Below, piece by piece: positions 1-8,816 of a stretch of 64,000 nucleotides of DNA. The notes below the pieces were generated by a model that saw nothing but the letters and a program-made list of their open reading frames with translations, had not been told where the DNA came from and did no database searches. Source of the stretch: Acidobacteriota bacterium (GTDB lineage Bacteria; Acidobacteriota; Blastocatellia; Pyrinomonadales; Pyrinomonadaceae); NCBI GenBank assembly GCA_016718135.1, contig JADKEF010000017.1, positions 62,001 through 126,000 on the forward strand, given 5' to 3'. Numbering within the stretch: position 1 is the first letter of the stretch; every line of letters begins with the position of its first letter. Both the position numbers and the translations under genes were made by a program.

Positions 1-1
1 A

Positions 2-766
2 AAGAAAAAGGACGAACCATTGATGGTCACCGGCTTTTTCGACGAGGTTCTCGTTGATGAAACGATACGCTCGTCGGTCGATGATTCGTTGGCGATCTAT
101 GGCTTTGCCAACGATGCCGTTAAAAACATCGCCCACCGCACCGTCGAAGAGACCGACTGGCTCGCCGAATGGAAAAAGCACTGGCGACCAACCACGATCG
201 GCAAATTCATCATCGCCCCGCCTTGGTCGGAGGTCGACGATCCCGAACGGATCGTCATTCGAGTAGAGCCAAACATGGCATTCGGCACCGGAACGCACGA
301 GACAACGCAGCTCTGCCTGAAAGCGATCAGTGAAAGATACGACGCGTCGATGTCGGTGCTCGATGTCGGCACCGGAACCGGGATTCTCGCCATCGCAACT
401 GCCAAACTCGGCGGCACGAATATCCTCGCCTGCGACACGGATCTCGATTCCGTCAAGATCGCGAGAGAGAATGCGGTTCTGAACGATGTCGGTGAGGAGA
501 TCGAATTCTTTGATGGCTCGATCGATGCCGCAACTCCGCAGTTCGACTTCGTTTGTGCCAATTTGACGATCGACGTTATAGTGCCGATCCTTGACCTATT
601 GCTTGCCAAAGCGAAACACACGCTTCTACTTTCAGGTATTCTTTCCGAACAAGAACCACAGATCCGCGAGGCCCTTCAGAAATTTGATATTTCAGATTCG
701 AGATTTGAGATCGAAAGATCAGGCGAATGGATTTCGGTGATCGTCACGGTTTCTCCGGTTTCTTGA
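2..766 (+). CDS. prmA: Ribosomal protein L11 methyltransferase, 5'-truncated by window edge
   Basis: PrmA uses S-adenosylmethionine to methylate ribosomal protein bL11 in the cytoplasm. The frame is open to the left edge (codons K-K-K-D-E-P-L precede the ATG at 23), and the roughly 255 visible codons are some 40 fewer than the usual 290-300, so the N-terminal substrate-binding domain begins outside the window. Visible are the family signature MAFGTGTHETTQLCL, SAM motif I (VLDVGTGTGILAIATAKLG), an acidic motif II (ACDTDLDSV) and the catalytic-loop-like CANLTIDVI. It converges on the YCF48 gene; if that gene's tail is read in its alternative frame, the two 3' ends overlap by about 20 bp. The assignment is secure; only the start is unknown. 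Confidence 0.93.
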   Translation, partial: KKKDEPLMVTGFFDEVLVDETIRSSVDDSLAIYGFANDAVKNIAHRTVEETDWLAEWKKHWRPTTIGKFIIAPPWSEVDDPERIVIRVEPNMAFGTGTHETTQLCLKAISERYDASMSVLDVGTGTGILAIATAKLGGTNILACDTDLDSVKIARENAVLNDVGEEIEFFDGSIDAATPQFDFVCANLTIDVIVPILDLLLAKAKHTLLLSGILSEQEPQIREALQKFDISDSRFEIERSGEWISVIVTVSPVS

Positions 767-935
767 CGGGGGCGGCCATCGGGATGTCGCCATCGTCGGT
801 CATCGTCACGAGCGGTTCACGGGGGCGAGGCTTTATTCGCGGTGGGGCATTTTTGAGCGAGGGCGGGCCTGCCGGGAATGTTACTTCACGTGGTGATAGC
901 GGATCGGTTCGCTTGAGCATCGCCGCCTCGGCCGC
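744..935 (-). other. Frame-shifted C-terminal tail of the YCF48 protein
   Basis: The annotated YCF48 frame stops at 886, but one frame over the codons continue smoothly as AMLKRTDPLSPREVTFPAG and then a K/P/R-rich tail ending LVTMTDDGDIPMAAPVKKPE before a TGA at 744-746. A propeller repeat ending GGRGG followed by such a basic, proline-rich tail looks more natural than the short ending in the annotated frame. A one-base indel in the GC-rich stretch at about 920-938 would join them. It may be an assembly error or a real mutation. Confidence 0.5.
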
Positions 936-2775
936 CGACCCAAAGGCGATTGCCGCCGCGATAGACGACGGCTTGCAGCACTTTGCTCGTTATTCCCTGC
1001 TGCACGGCCCACGTCTTTCCGCCATCTTCTGTTATCAACACGGTGCCGAGTTCCCCGACAGCTATTGCACTTGCGACTCCAAACGCTTGGACTGCGAACA
1101 GGTTGAATTTCACGATGGACTCCTGATCTTTCCACGTCACACCGCCGTCTGTCGTGTAAAGCGTTATCCCGCCTGAACCGACGGCGAAGCCGTTTTTATC
1201 ATCGATAAAGCTCACGCCGTAGAGATTTTCTTTAACGTTGGTCGTTACTTTTTGCCAAGTCTTCCCCGCGTCCTCGGTCCGTAAGATTGTCCCGCGATCG
1301 CCGACGACGACGATGCGGTCTGCGTCGAGAGCCTTTACATCTTCGAGCCAGAGCCGCGTGCCGGACTCGACCTGCTCCCAATACGCACCGGCCGCCTCAG
1401 TTCGGATGATCATGCCGTTCGCTCCAACGGCGATGCCGATCTTGTCGGTGGCGAAGCTCACGCCGAGGAGATCTTCGGTGACGCCCGAGATGCCTTTGCC
1501 CCAACTCGCACCGCCGTTGATAGTTCGCAGAACGACGCCGTTGTCGCCGACGATCCAAGCTCTCTGGCCGTCGTATAGCGAAATGGAATTCAAGCCCGTT
1601 GTCACCGACGAAAGAACGGCAAGCCAGTTGCGGCCCGCGTCATTTGTGATCCAAATGCGGCCACGCGAACCGACCGCGATACCGATCTCGTTGTCCATGA
1701 AGGCAAGGTCGTTAACGTCCTCACGCCCGCCTTCGCTCAGACGCTGCCAGCTAAAACCGCCGTCGTCGGTACGTAAGATAAGGCCGTTCTCGCCGACCGC
1801 CCATCCCGTAAATCTATCGACAAACGAGACCGCGACGAGTTTTGGATTCGTACGAACATTTAGCGGCAGCCAAGTCGTACCGCCGTCGCCCGTGATCCAA
1901 ATCAAACCGTTCGCGTCCGAGATCGAGCCGTTCGCGGCATCGCCAAATGAGACTGAAAGCAGATCGGCTTTGCTGTAAATATTGATGCGTTTCCAGGTCG
2001 TGCCCGCGTCAGAACTGCGTGCGACGCATCCGCCATATCCCGCGACCATCACGTCAGTCGCCGAAAGGTACGCCGTATCGGTGACAATCGTTCCGCCGCA
2101 CGGATCGGAGGCTTTCCATGTCTCGCCGCCATCGGATGTCGCGATCACGGCTCCGTTAATCCCGACCGCAACCGCATGTGTTGCGTCGAAAGCGTCTATA
2201 TTTAATAGTTGGTCCGAGATGCCAGAGGTTTGTAATTTCCAGGTAAGCCCACCATCTGTCGTTTTGATAATTCGGCCGTAGGTTCCCGTGATCCAGCCGG
2301 TTTTGAGGTCTTCGCCGGTGAATTCGATCGCGGAAAGGTGGTCCCGCGTTTCGACCGCGACCGCTTTCCACTCCTTGCCGCCGTTAGTCGTTGTCAAAAC
2401 CGTCCCGCGTGCTCCGACCACAAATGCGTTCGCCTTATCCCGAACAAATACGCCCGAAAAAGTGACGTCGGTCAGCGAATTCTGCTTTCGCCAGCTAAAC
2501 CCGCCGTCATTCGTCGCAAGGATCGTGTTGTCCGAGCCGACCGCAAAGCCATTTTCCTTATCCGCAGCAAAATGTATCGCATATAGCGGATTGCCCTGCG
2601 GCAAAGGATTCTGCCACGCCCAACCGAGGCCGGTGCGGAGTTGAGCACTTGCCGTGACAGCTCCCAAGAGCAGGAAAATTAACCACAGATGAACACAGAT
2701 AGACACAGATAAAGAAAAAGACTTAGAGTCTTTCTTAATTTCTGATCTGTTTTTATCTGCGTTCATCTGTGGCAA
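886..2775 (-). CDS. Secreted YCF48/BNR-repeat beta-propeller protein
   Basis: The protein of about 600 residues is built from roughly a dozen 42-45-residue repeats of the form GFAVGSDNTILATNDGGFSW, the YCF48 / BNR pattern found in photosystem II assembly factor HCF136 and in many secreted bacterial proteins. Such repeats fold into a beta-propeller; the ligand is unknown. A hydrophobic segment at residues 24-44 ending VTASA-Q is a likely signal peptide, so it is probably exported. The first 30 or so codons, including the start and part of the signal peptide, lie within an inverted repeat (2683-2772), so the start is uncertain. The C-terminus is probably frameshifted near 930. No function can be assigned beyond a structural or binding role. 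Confidence 0.75.
   Translation of the reverse strand: MPQMNADKNRSEIKKDSKSFSLSVSICVHLWLIFLLLGAVTASAQLRTGLGWAWQNPLPQGNPLYAIHFAADKENGFAVGSDNTILATNDGGFSWRKQNSLTDVTFSGVFVRDKANAFVVGARGTVLTTTNGGKEWKAVAVETRDHLSAIEFTGEDLKTGWITGTYGRIIKTTDGGLTWKLQTSGISDQLLNIDAFDATHAVAVGINGAVIATSDGGETWKASDPCGGTIVTDTAYLSATDVMVAGYGGCVARSSDAGTTWKRINIYSKADLLSVSFGDAANGSISDANGLIWITGDGGTTWLPLNVRTNPKLVAVSFVDRFTGWAVGENGLILRTDDGGFSWQRLSEGGREDVNDLAFMDNEIGIAVGSRGRIWITNDAGRNWLAVLSSVTTGLNSISLYDGQRAWIVGDNGVVLRTINGGASWGKGISGVTEDLLGVSFATDKIGIAVGANGMIIRTEAAGAYWEQVESGTRLWLEDVKALDADRIVVVGDRGTILRTEDAGKTWQKVTTNVKENLYGVSFIDDKNGFAVGSGGITLYTTDGGVTWKDQESIVKFNLFAVQAFGVASAIAVGELGTVLITEDGGKTWAVQQGITSKVLQAVVYRGGNRLWVGGRGGDAQANRSAITT
2683..2772. repeat. 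Palindromic spacer element overlapping the YCF48 start
   Basis: Imperfect inverted repeat: the arm starting CCACAGATGAACACAGATAG at 2683 is mirrored at 2744-2772, with a smaller AAAGACT/AGTCTTT-like palindrome between. The start codon and signal-peptide n-region of the YCF48 gene are encoded within it. Confidence 0.75.
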
Positions 2776-2794
2776 AACTTCCTCTTTCTACCTT

Positions 2795-3256
2795 TCACTC
2801 GATCTCCGTCACACCAAGCTCCACGACCGCTTCTTCCAACAACGCCTTATCTACGTAGCCAAGCTCCGCCATTTTTCTTGCCATCGAGTCGGCGACTTCC
2901 TGGACGTCGTGGCCGTTGTGGCCTTTGACCCATTTCCAGGTTATTTGATGCTTTTTTGCGGCGTTGTCGAGGCGTTTCCACCAGTCGTGGTTGGTCTTTC
3001 GCTTCCATGTGCCGCCCATCGTCTCGACCACGTAACGTGAATCGGACATCAGCGTGACATTACACGCTTCCTTCAAATTCTCCAGCCCTATCGCCGCCGC
3101 CGCGATCTCCGCCTGCTGATTGGTGGCCGCCCCGAGATATTCGCCAACCGCCTTCCACAGCCCCTTAAACCCAAGCACAGCCACCGCCGCCGCACGCGGA
3201 TTCCCACGCCCATTCCCAAGGCTCGACCCGTCGCAAACTATGGTGACTTGTTTCAT
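2795..3256 (-). CDS. rnhA: Ribonuclease HI
   Basis: RNase HI cleaves the RNA strand of RNA-DNA hybrids, for example Okazaki primers and R-loops. The 153 residues match the usual length of about 155. The catalytic carboxylates are visible: Asp9 in VCDGSS, Glu50 in NQQAEIAAA, Asp72 in SDSRYV and Asp123 in VADSMAR, with the catalytic-loop KGHNGH at 111-116. The start codon is the first ATG of the frame and gives the standard N-terminus. It is the last gene of a leftward group with the small membrane protein (6 bp upstream) and the SbcC-like ATPase, so these may be co-transcribed. Confidence 0.93.
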   Translation of the reverse strand: MKQVTIVCDGSSLGNGRGNPRAAAVAVLGFKGLWKAVGEYLGAATNQQAEIAAAAIGLENLKEACNVTLMSDSRYVVETMGGTWKRKTNHDWWKRLDNAAKKHQITWKWVKGHNGHDVQEVADSMARKMAELGYVDKALLEEAVVELGVTEIE

Positions 3257-3262
3257 ACGATC

Positions 3263-3553
3263 CTAGGCTCTCCAACGGTCTACATACTTTAAGGCTAGGC
3301 CGCCCGCTATTCCGAAAATAGCAGCGACGAAAATATTTATAATTCCGTCCTCTGAATCAAGGAAGTATTGCCGTCCCCAAACTAACGGAAATCCCCATCT
3401 TACCTGCGGCCCGGGCGCGAACTGAATCGTGGATTTAATCGCTTCCTCATATTCTTTGAGTGCAAAATAGTAGCTCACCGCATTGAAGAGCAAATAGACA
3501 ATAACGCCATACATTAAGCCCTTCTTGAACGTTCGGTCATAAAAATAACCCAT
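3263..3553 (-). CDS. Small two-helix membrane protein, unknown function
   Basis: I do not recognise this 96-residue protein. It has two hydrophobic stretches, at about 12-30 (GLMYGVIVYLLFNAVSYYFA) and 72-90 (IINIFVAAIFGIAGGLAL), separated by a polar loop containing GPQVRWGFPLVWGRQYF, so it probably spans the inner membrane twice. It sits 2 bp downstream of the SbcC-like gene and 6 bp upstream of rnhA on the same strand. That tight packing argues it is a real operon member, although it shares no obvious process with them. Confidence 0.6.
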   Translation of the reverse strand: MGYFYDRTFKKGLMYGVIVYLLFNAVSYYFALKEYEEAIKSTIQFAPGPQVRWGFPLVWGRQYFLDSEDGIINIFVAAIFGIAGGLALKYVDRWRA

Positions 3554-3555
3554 AA

Positions 3556-6201
3556 TTAACCGCGATCAAGTGCCAAAACCTGATCCACATAACTATCAAA
3601 CGTCTCATCATGCGAGATCACGAAAAGCTGATCGAAATGCGTGATGCGGCTGATCTGCATGGCGAGGTTTTCGCGGCGCTCGGCATCCATGTTTGTGGTT
3701 GGCTCGTCGAAGAAGGCGACGCGAATGTCAGTTAGCTGCTTTAGCAACGCCAGCCGCACAGACAATGCCGCCGCCATCTGTTCGCCGCCCGAAAAACTCT
3801 GGAACGGCCGCTCGTAACTGTCTTCCTCAAGCATTATGGCGTAATCTTCGCCCCATTTCAGCGTGCGTTCGGCGTTTCCGGTGATCTCACGAAACATCTG
3901 GTTCGCCTCGAGCGAAACGTGATAGACATAATTACGAGCCACACGCGGTGCCGCTTCTTTGAGTGTGTCGCGGATAAATGCGGTTGCCTCCGCAACGCGT
4001 TCGAGGCGTTCTTTTTCTTTGAATTCACCGGCGAGCGACTTTCGAAGCTCTGAGAATCGGGCGATCTCGGTGGCAAGCTGGGCTTCCCTCCGCTTCGCCG
4101 CGTCAAATGTTGCCCGAACTTCCGCCGCACGCCGTTCTGCATTCAACAATGCGGTGCGTTCGGCATTATGAAGCTTACCGTCATAATCCACGCCCGCCGC
4201 CGCAAAATCCTTTTCAGCCATTTCGACCGCAGATGCCTTCGCCGTCAGATCGCTCGAAGCTGTATCCAACTCTTCCTTTCGCTTCGCTAAAGCCGCCGCC
4301 TCGGCCTCATTGGTCAGAAAGACCCGATGAGCCTCGGCCGTCGCATCCCGTTCTGAGGTCAAACGCGTCCACTGCTCGTCGAGTTCCTTGAATTCGTCAA
4401 GATTCTCGGCGTGCAGTTTCCGTTCGCTTTCCAAACGTTCGAGATTGCTCTCGACATTGCCGAGCCCTTCCCGAATGTCGGGCTCTCGGGCAACCTCTCG
4501 CTCAAGCAGCCGAATACGCGCGGCAGGATCGGCCAAAGATCTCAGCTGCGTCGTCAACGTGTCGATCCGCTGCTGAGTCTCACCCGGCCCACGTCTAGCT
4601 TCAAGCGAAACTTTTTTGGCGGTCAGCTCCGCTCCTTCGCCCTTTAGCTCGGCCTCGCGTTGGCGGTATGTTTCGAGAGCGGCAAGCTGCTGGTGGCCTT
4701 CGCGTGCCTTTACAAGGTCTGCTGTGACGGACGCACGTTCCGTTTCGAGCGATGCGATACGCCCGGTCATTTCGGCAAATTGGCTCGACAGAAAGCTCTC
4801 CAGCGTCTCGCCTTCCTTCAAATTCAAACATCTCTGCGACAGCACCGGGCAAAAACCGCCCTTGATCTCGCTCTGAAATTTCTGGTCCCGGTCAAGGCTC
4901 GCCTTGAGACCGGCGATCTCGGCAACAAGGCCCGCATCTTTGGCTTCCAGAGAAGAAAGCGAAGCTGCAAGCGCCGTCTTTTCCTCGGCGTCACGCATCT
5001 TCTGCTGGTTCTCACGATAGCGGTCACGCATTCGCTTGAGTTCACGGTCGATGCTCTCGATGCGTTCGTCGGCGTTCTTGGCGTTCGTGATGTGATCGCG
5101 AAGCTCGGTGATCTCCTTCTCGATCGCGGCCTGCTCGGCAACCTTTGGCTTAAGCGTCTCGATCTCCTGCCGTGAATTTTGCAGCTTGGCGAGGTCGTCG
5201 GTGAACCGCTTTTGCTCAGCCTTAACGTTTACGATAGCCGCGTCGGTCTTGGCGAGTTCCGCACGGAATCGATCGCGAACCTCGCGTTCGCGTTCGAGCT
5301 CCTTCAGCCGCCCGAGCGTGGCGACGTGGCTTTCGTGACCGGCTCTCACGCCCTCGGTCTTCCCCGCGGCCTCGGTCGAACGGCCTAAAGCCTGCTCTGC
5401 CTGCCTAAACACAAGACCCGCACGTTCCTTGTCCGAACGGCTGCGTTCCAAAGTCGATTTGAGCCCGGAAACACGGCGTTCGAGATCATCGAGTTCCTTG
5501 ACGCGGGCCTGCTTTGCGGTGAGTTCAGCGGTCAAAGTCTCGATCTCGGCACCTAACGTCGAAACCTGTCCCGAGACAATCTTATGCTCTTCCCCAACCG
5601 TCTCCGAACGCGTCAGTTCGCCCTCTGCACGTGCGATCGTCTCGCGGATAGTGACCACTTGCGAATCCAAAAGCCTCGAAGTCTCACGCAGCTTTTCAGC
5701 TGCCTGACGGTATTCCTCGACCTTCAACAGCCTGTCGAATGCCACCTTTCGCTCGGTCGCACCTTCGAGAAAGATCGCTGTGAAAGTGCCTTGCGGAACG
5801 CCTATCGCCTGTCTAAACAGAGACTTAAGGTCAGTGCCCGGCTCGAGGCCGAGGTGCTGCCAGAGAAATCGCATCACCTCTTCTTTCTTGTCGGCGATAC
5901 GCGTGTCGAGCCGCGGGTCGGTCACGTTGTAGCCCGCTGCCGTGTCGCGAAAGACCACATATTCCCGCTCGTCCAGCCCGCTCTCAAAGGTTACCCTCGC
6001 CCAGCCCTTCTTCGCCCCACGCCGCACGAAATCCTCTTTCTTATACTCGAGCAGATAGAACAAAACCCACGCGATAGCCTCAATGATCGTCGTCTTCCCC
6101 GCCCCGTTCTCACCGGTAATAGCGGTCGTCCCACGACTGAATTCAAAGATGGCCGACTCGTGAGATTTAATATTCTCAAGCTCGATCCGAGAGATATGCA
6201 T
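3556..6201 (-). CDS. SbcC/Rad50-like SMC-family ATPase
   Basis: A DNA-repair type ATPase of 881 residues with split ABC heads. Walker A (GENGAGKTT, residues 30-38) follows a Rad50-like N-terminus (ISRIELENIKSHESAIFEF). Two long charged coiled coils follow, meeting at about residue 450 at the sequence CPVLSQRC. The C-terminal head has the ABC signature FSGGEQ, Walker B VAFFDEPT and D-loop TNMD. In Rad50/SbcC the hook is CPxC and binds zinc between two proteins; here the two cysteines are separated by six residues. The usual nuclease partner SbcD/Mre11 is not adjacent: rnhA is the nearest nuclease. The role in double-strand-break or hairpin processing is inferred from family only. Confidence 0.85.
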   Translation of the reverse strand: MHISRIELENIKSHESAIFEFSRGTTAITGENGAGKTTIIEAIAWVLFYLLEYKKEDFVRRGAKKGWARVTFESGLDEREYVVFRDTAAGYNVTDPRLDTRIADKKEEVMRFLWQHLGLEPGTDLKSLFRQAIGVPQGTFTAIFLEGATERKVAFDRLLKVEEYRQAAEKLRETSRLLDSQVVTIRETIARAEGELTRSETVGEEHKIVSGQVSTLGAEIETLTAELTAKQARVKELDDLERRVSGLKSTLERSRSDKERAGLVFRQAEQALGRSTEAAGKTEGVRAGHESHVATLGRLKELEREREVRDRFRAELAKTDAAIVNVKAEQKRFTDDLAKLQNSRQEIETLKPKVAEQAAIEKEITELRDHITNAKNADERIESIDRELKRMRDRYRENQQKMRDAEEKTALAASLSSLEAKDAGLVAEIAGLKASLDRDQKFQSEIKGGFCPVLSQRCLNLKEGETLESFLSSQFAEMTGRIASLETERASVTADLVKAREGHQQLAALETYRQREAELKGEGAELTAKKVSLEARRGPGETQQRIDTLTTQLRSLADPAARIRLLEREVAREPDIREGLGNVESNLERLESERKLHAENLDEFKELDEQWTRLTSERDATAEAHRVFLTNEAEAAALAKRKEELDTASSDLTAKASAVEMAEKDFAAAGVDYDGKLHNAERTALLNAERRAAEVRATFDAAKRREAQLATEIARFSELRKSLAGEFKEKERLERVAEATAFIRDTLKEAAPRVARNYVYHVSLEANQMFREITGNAERTLKWGEDYAIMLEEDSYERPFQSFSGGEQMAAALSVRLALLKQLTDIRVAFFDEPTTNMDAERRENLAMQISRITHFDQLFVISHDETFDSYVDQVLALDRG

Positions 6202-6302
6202 GCCTGGTCAAGTGTAATTTAAGTGGTGGTACAAATGCGAATATAGGGCAAATACTGCTGCCGCAAACGTCATCCGCCTCGCAGCCTTCAGATCCTAACG
6301 CT

Positions 6303-6330
6303 AAAAGGACGGGCCGTTTTGGCCCGCCCA
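6303..6330 (-). terminator. Intrinsic terminator after the DUF4919 gene
   Basis: On the minus strand a GC-rich stem (GGGCGGGCC paired with GGCCCGTCC, loop AAAAC) is followed by TTTT. It sits between the DUF4919 gene and the SbcC-like gene and probably ends the kinase/VWA/DUF4919 transcript. Confidence 0.7.
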
Positions 6331-6378
6331 TCAATAACTACGATCGGATATGGTTCCGAGAAAGACTCTCAGGGATAT

Positions 6379-7041
6379 TTAAGGCCTTGCCGGTCGTTCG
6401 GGCGGTTTTGGCATGAGATCTATGTTGAAATACACCTTTGAAACAGCTCCGTTCGCCTTGTCAGTTACTGTGACGACCTCATAGCGGCTAGTCCCTTCGG
6501 TGATCATCTCGTTGGCGGTTCGCTGAAGTTCGTAGGCTTTCAGGACAGCGTTTATCTCGTCCGGAACGACAACGACGTAGGCCGTTTTAGCACTCTCGCC
6601 ATCGGCACCGTTCACGATCGAATTTATCAGGCCGAGGTAGATCGCCTGATGGTAGTTGTATTTTTTCGTGTCCTTGAGGGCTTCGTAAGCTGCGGCTGCT
6701 ACCGCGTGAATATTTAGGTCGAGAAAGTGGATCTTGAGTATTTCCTGTGCGGTTTTAGCGACCTCTTCGTACTTTTTGGCTTTTACAGCCTCAGCAAGTT
6801 TCAGTCTGATCTTCGGATCGACCCCGCGAACACCGGGAGCTCCGGATCTGGCGAAGGCAAGTCTTAGAGCTTTATAATCAACGCCCGTATCGCCATCCTT
6901 GAGCTTGTCGAGCAGTCTAGTGTATTCAGGATCCTTGGGAACCTCAACCGGCCTCATTGGCCCCTGAGCGGAGGCCGGAACGGCGTTCGCAAGAACTACA
7001 TAAACAAGCAAGCCAACGAAGGCCAAAAGTCGATTCTTCAT
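6379..7041 (-). CDS. Exported DUF4919-type protein
   Basis: The 220-residue protein has a signal peptide (residues 1-25, ending VPASA-Q). Its C-terminal half carries the pattern YLGLINSIVNGADG, then YVVVVPDEINAVLKAYEL and a closing KVYFNIDLMP, which I associate with the DUF4919 family of secreted proteins of unknown function. AGAGGA lies 4 nt upstream of the ATG, which fixes the start. It follows the VWA gene by 16 bp on the same strand and is the last gene of that operon. It is probably periplasmic; no catalytic residues are evident. Confidence 0.65.
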   Translation of the reverse strand: MKNRLLAFVGLLVYVVLANAVPASAQGPMRPVEVPKDPEYTRLLDKLKDGDTGVDYKALRLAFARSGAPGVRGVDPKIRLKLAEAVKAKKYEEVAKTAQEILKIHFLDLNIHAVAAAAYEALKDTKKYNYHQAIYLGLINSIVNGADGESAKTAYVVVVPDEINAVLKAYELQRTANEMITEGTSRYEVVTVTDKANGAVSKVYFNIDLMPKPPERPARP

Positions 7042-7057
7042 AGATTCCTCTAGTGTA

Positions 7058-8815
7058 TTATTTTTCGATCTTCGCCACAGTCACGCGACTGATCGCGGTG
7101 AATGAATTCTCGCGTCTCGTGCGGATCTTAAGTTTGGGCGAAGCTCCGTTTTCGTTCACTGTCGATCCATCCGATCGGAACGTGACATTGTAGGCCGTTC
7201 GAAGCTGAACGACGATATCGTCGTAGGCCTCCTGGATCTGTCCGATCTGTGTGATGGGATAGTAAACTCCGCCGGAGATCTTTGCAAGTTTATCGCCCTC
7301 ACCTTCGCTCTTTGCGGTGAGCGACATGTACTTTTTCCTCAGCGGATCAATGTCTGCACCGGTCGCCGCGAGGGCTATCAGGCCAGATGGCACATACAAA
7401 GGATAGATCAGAGCCCCGCTTTCCTGAATAGATCCCGCGAGCGAATCAAATGCTAGAAACGAACGATTGTCGTCGCCGTCGGTCAAAATTACGATCGCGG
7501 TCCGCTCGCCTTTCAGCGGTCTGAGCGTATCGCTGATGGTGTAAGCGAGTGCGTCATAATACGCCGTTCCGCCGCCAGCGTCGAAAGAATCGAGGCTCTC
7601 GGAAAGCTTGCCTTTGTCGGTGGTAAAACGCGAAAGTTGCTTAACGTCGTCATTAAATATGACGATCGAAACCCTGTCTTCCCTGCCGACCGTCTCGACA
7701 AAACTGCGAGCCGCCTTTCGAATAAAATTGACGTAATTCTCCACACTGCCCGAAACATCGAGCAAGAGTACCAGGTTGAACGGAGCTGTCGAAGGCTCGA
7801 TCGAAACAATATCGCGGACGGTGCCGTTCTCGGTCACTTCAAAGTCATTCGCCGTTAAGCCCGCGATCGAGCGGTTCTGCAGATCGGTGACGCGTACAAG
7901 CGCCGTTTTTGTATCGCCCTTTGGATTTTCCAGGCGATCACTCTTTCCTGAAAAGGTTGGTTCGAGCCTCAGTGGCGGTAACGTTCGTGCGTAATCGCCA
8001 AAGTACTTAGGTGAAGCACGACGGATCGCTTCCATGAGCAAGCTGTCGCCGCTACGGATGATGGCCTTTGCAGCATTGGTCAACGGACGCTCGCGAAGAT
8101 CGCTCATCACTTCATTCGGCGGAACATTCAGCAAGATAATTCCGCGGGCGGTTGTGACGTTTAGCGTGACTGTTTTTGGCAGTTGGCCTTCTGCCTTGGG
8201 CTTCGGCGCCTTTTCCGGTATCGGCGGGCCAAGGATAGGATCTTCGCGAACGACTTCTTCCTTTTTCGGTTCGACAGGCTCTTGATGTCTTCCTTTTATC
8301 TCGAAACGCCCTGCGGTCTTTTCTTTTGCCGGTAAGATATCAAAATCTGCAAGCACTCGCGGTCGAGATTCTGTCCATTGGAGAAAATACGAGACATCAT
8401 TGGGTGGCACGTCGGTAGAGATCGTTCCCGTGTCAGAACGAGCATCGACGACGGCAAGATTCCCCGAAACGTCGATCGCCCCTGCCGAAGTCTCTATCTT
8501 TACAGTGCTACGTTCCGGAACAGTGAGAATGAGGTCGATGCGTTTCTTTCTGTCCGCTACGGCAACTGTGATCACTCCGTTGGCGACCTTGATTTCGTTG
8601 TCAGAGACGCCTAGCGGTGACTCAGCTGAGAGTTTTGCTACGCTTGGCTTGCCGTCGACGGCGGGCATGGCCGTTACCGCAACACGTCCGAATTTATTGA
8701 TTATTTGAAAGCTCGTGCCACCTATATCGCGAGCCACGCCCTGACCAGCGACCGAAAGCCAGGCCGAGAGCATGATTGTCAGAAATATTATGGATCTACT
8801 TGCCGCCAGCCTCAT
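7058..8815 (-). CDS. Secreted VWA-domain protein, Acidobacteria type
   Basis: The start is placed at the ATG at 8815, one base after the TGA that closes the kinase C-terminal frame; this gives a clear signal peptide (RSIIFLTIMLSAWLSVAGQG). The N-terminal half is beta-rich and threonine/valine-rich. From about residue 285 comes a domain with the motif LLLDVSGSV, a metal-ion-dependent adhesion site (DxSxS), and later TAIVILTDGDDN. This arrangement matches the VWFA-related domain common in Acidobacteriota. Such domains bind proteins in a metal-dependent way outside the cytoplasm. Co-transcription with a membrane Ser/Thr kinase suggests a signalling or envelope-surveillance role, which is inference. 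Confidence 0.8.
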   Translation of the reverse strand: MRLAASRSIIFLTIMLSAWLSVAGQGVARDIGGTSFQIINKFGRVAVTAMPAVDGKPSVAKLSAESPLGVSDNEIKVANGVITVAVADRKKRIDLILTVPERSTVKIETSAGAIDVSGNLAVVDARSDTGTISTDVPPNDVSYFLQWTESRPRVLADFDILPAKEKTAGRFEIKGRHQEPVEPKKEEVVREDPILGPPIPEKAPKPKAEGQLPKTVTLNVTTARGIILLNVPPNEVMSDLRERPLTNAAKAIIRSGDSLLMEAIRRASPKYFGDYARTLPPLRLEPTFSGKSDRLENPKGDTKTALVRVTDLQNRSIAGLTANDFEVTENGTVRDIVSIEPSTAPFNLVLLLDVSGSVENYVNFIRKAARSFVETVGREDRVSIVIFNDDVKQLSRFTTDKGKLSESLDSFDAGGGTAYYDALAYTISDTLRPLKGERTAIVILTDGDDNRSFLAFDSLAGSIQESGALIYPLYVPSGLIALAATGADIDPLRKKYMSLTAKSEGEGDKLAKISGGVYYPITQIGQIQEAYDDIVVQLRTAYNVTFRSDGSTVNENGASPKLKIRTRRENSFTAISRVTVAKIEK

Positions 8816-8816
8816 C

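Noticed and set aside
727..1176. 149-codon rightward frame downstream of prmA
   Set aside because: Antisense to the YCF48 repeats; it overlaps the prmA end and has no ribosome-binding site.
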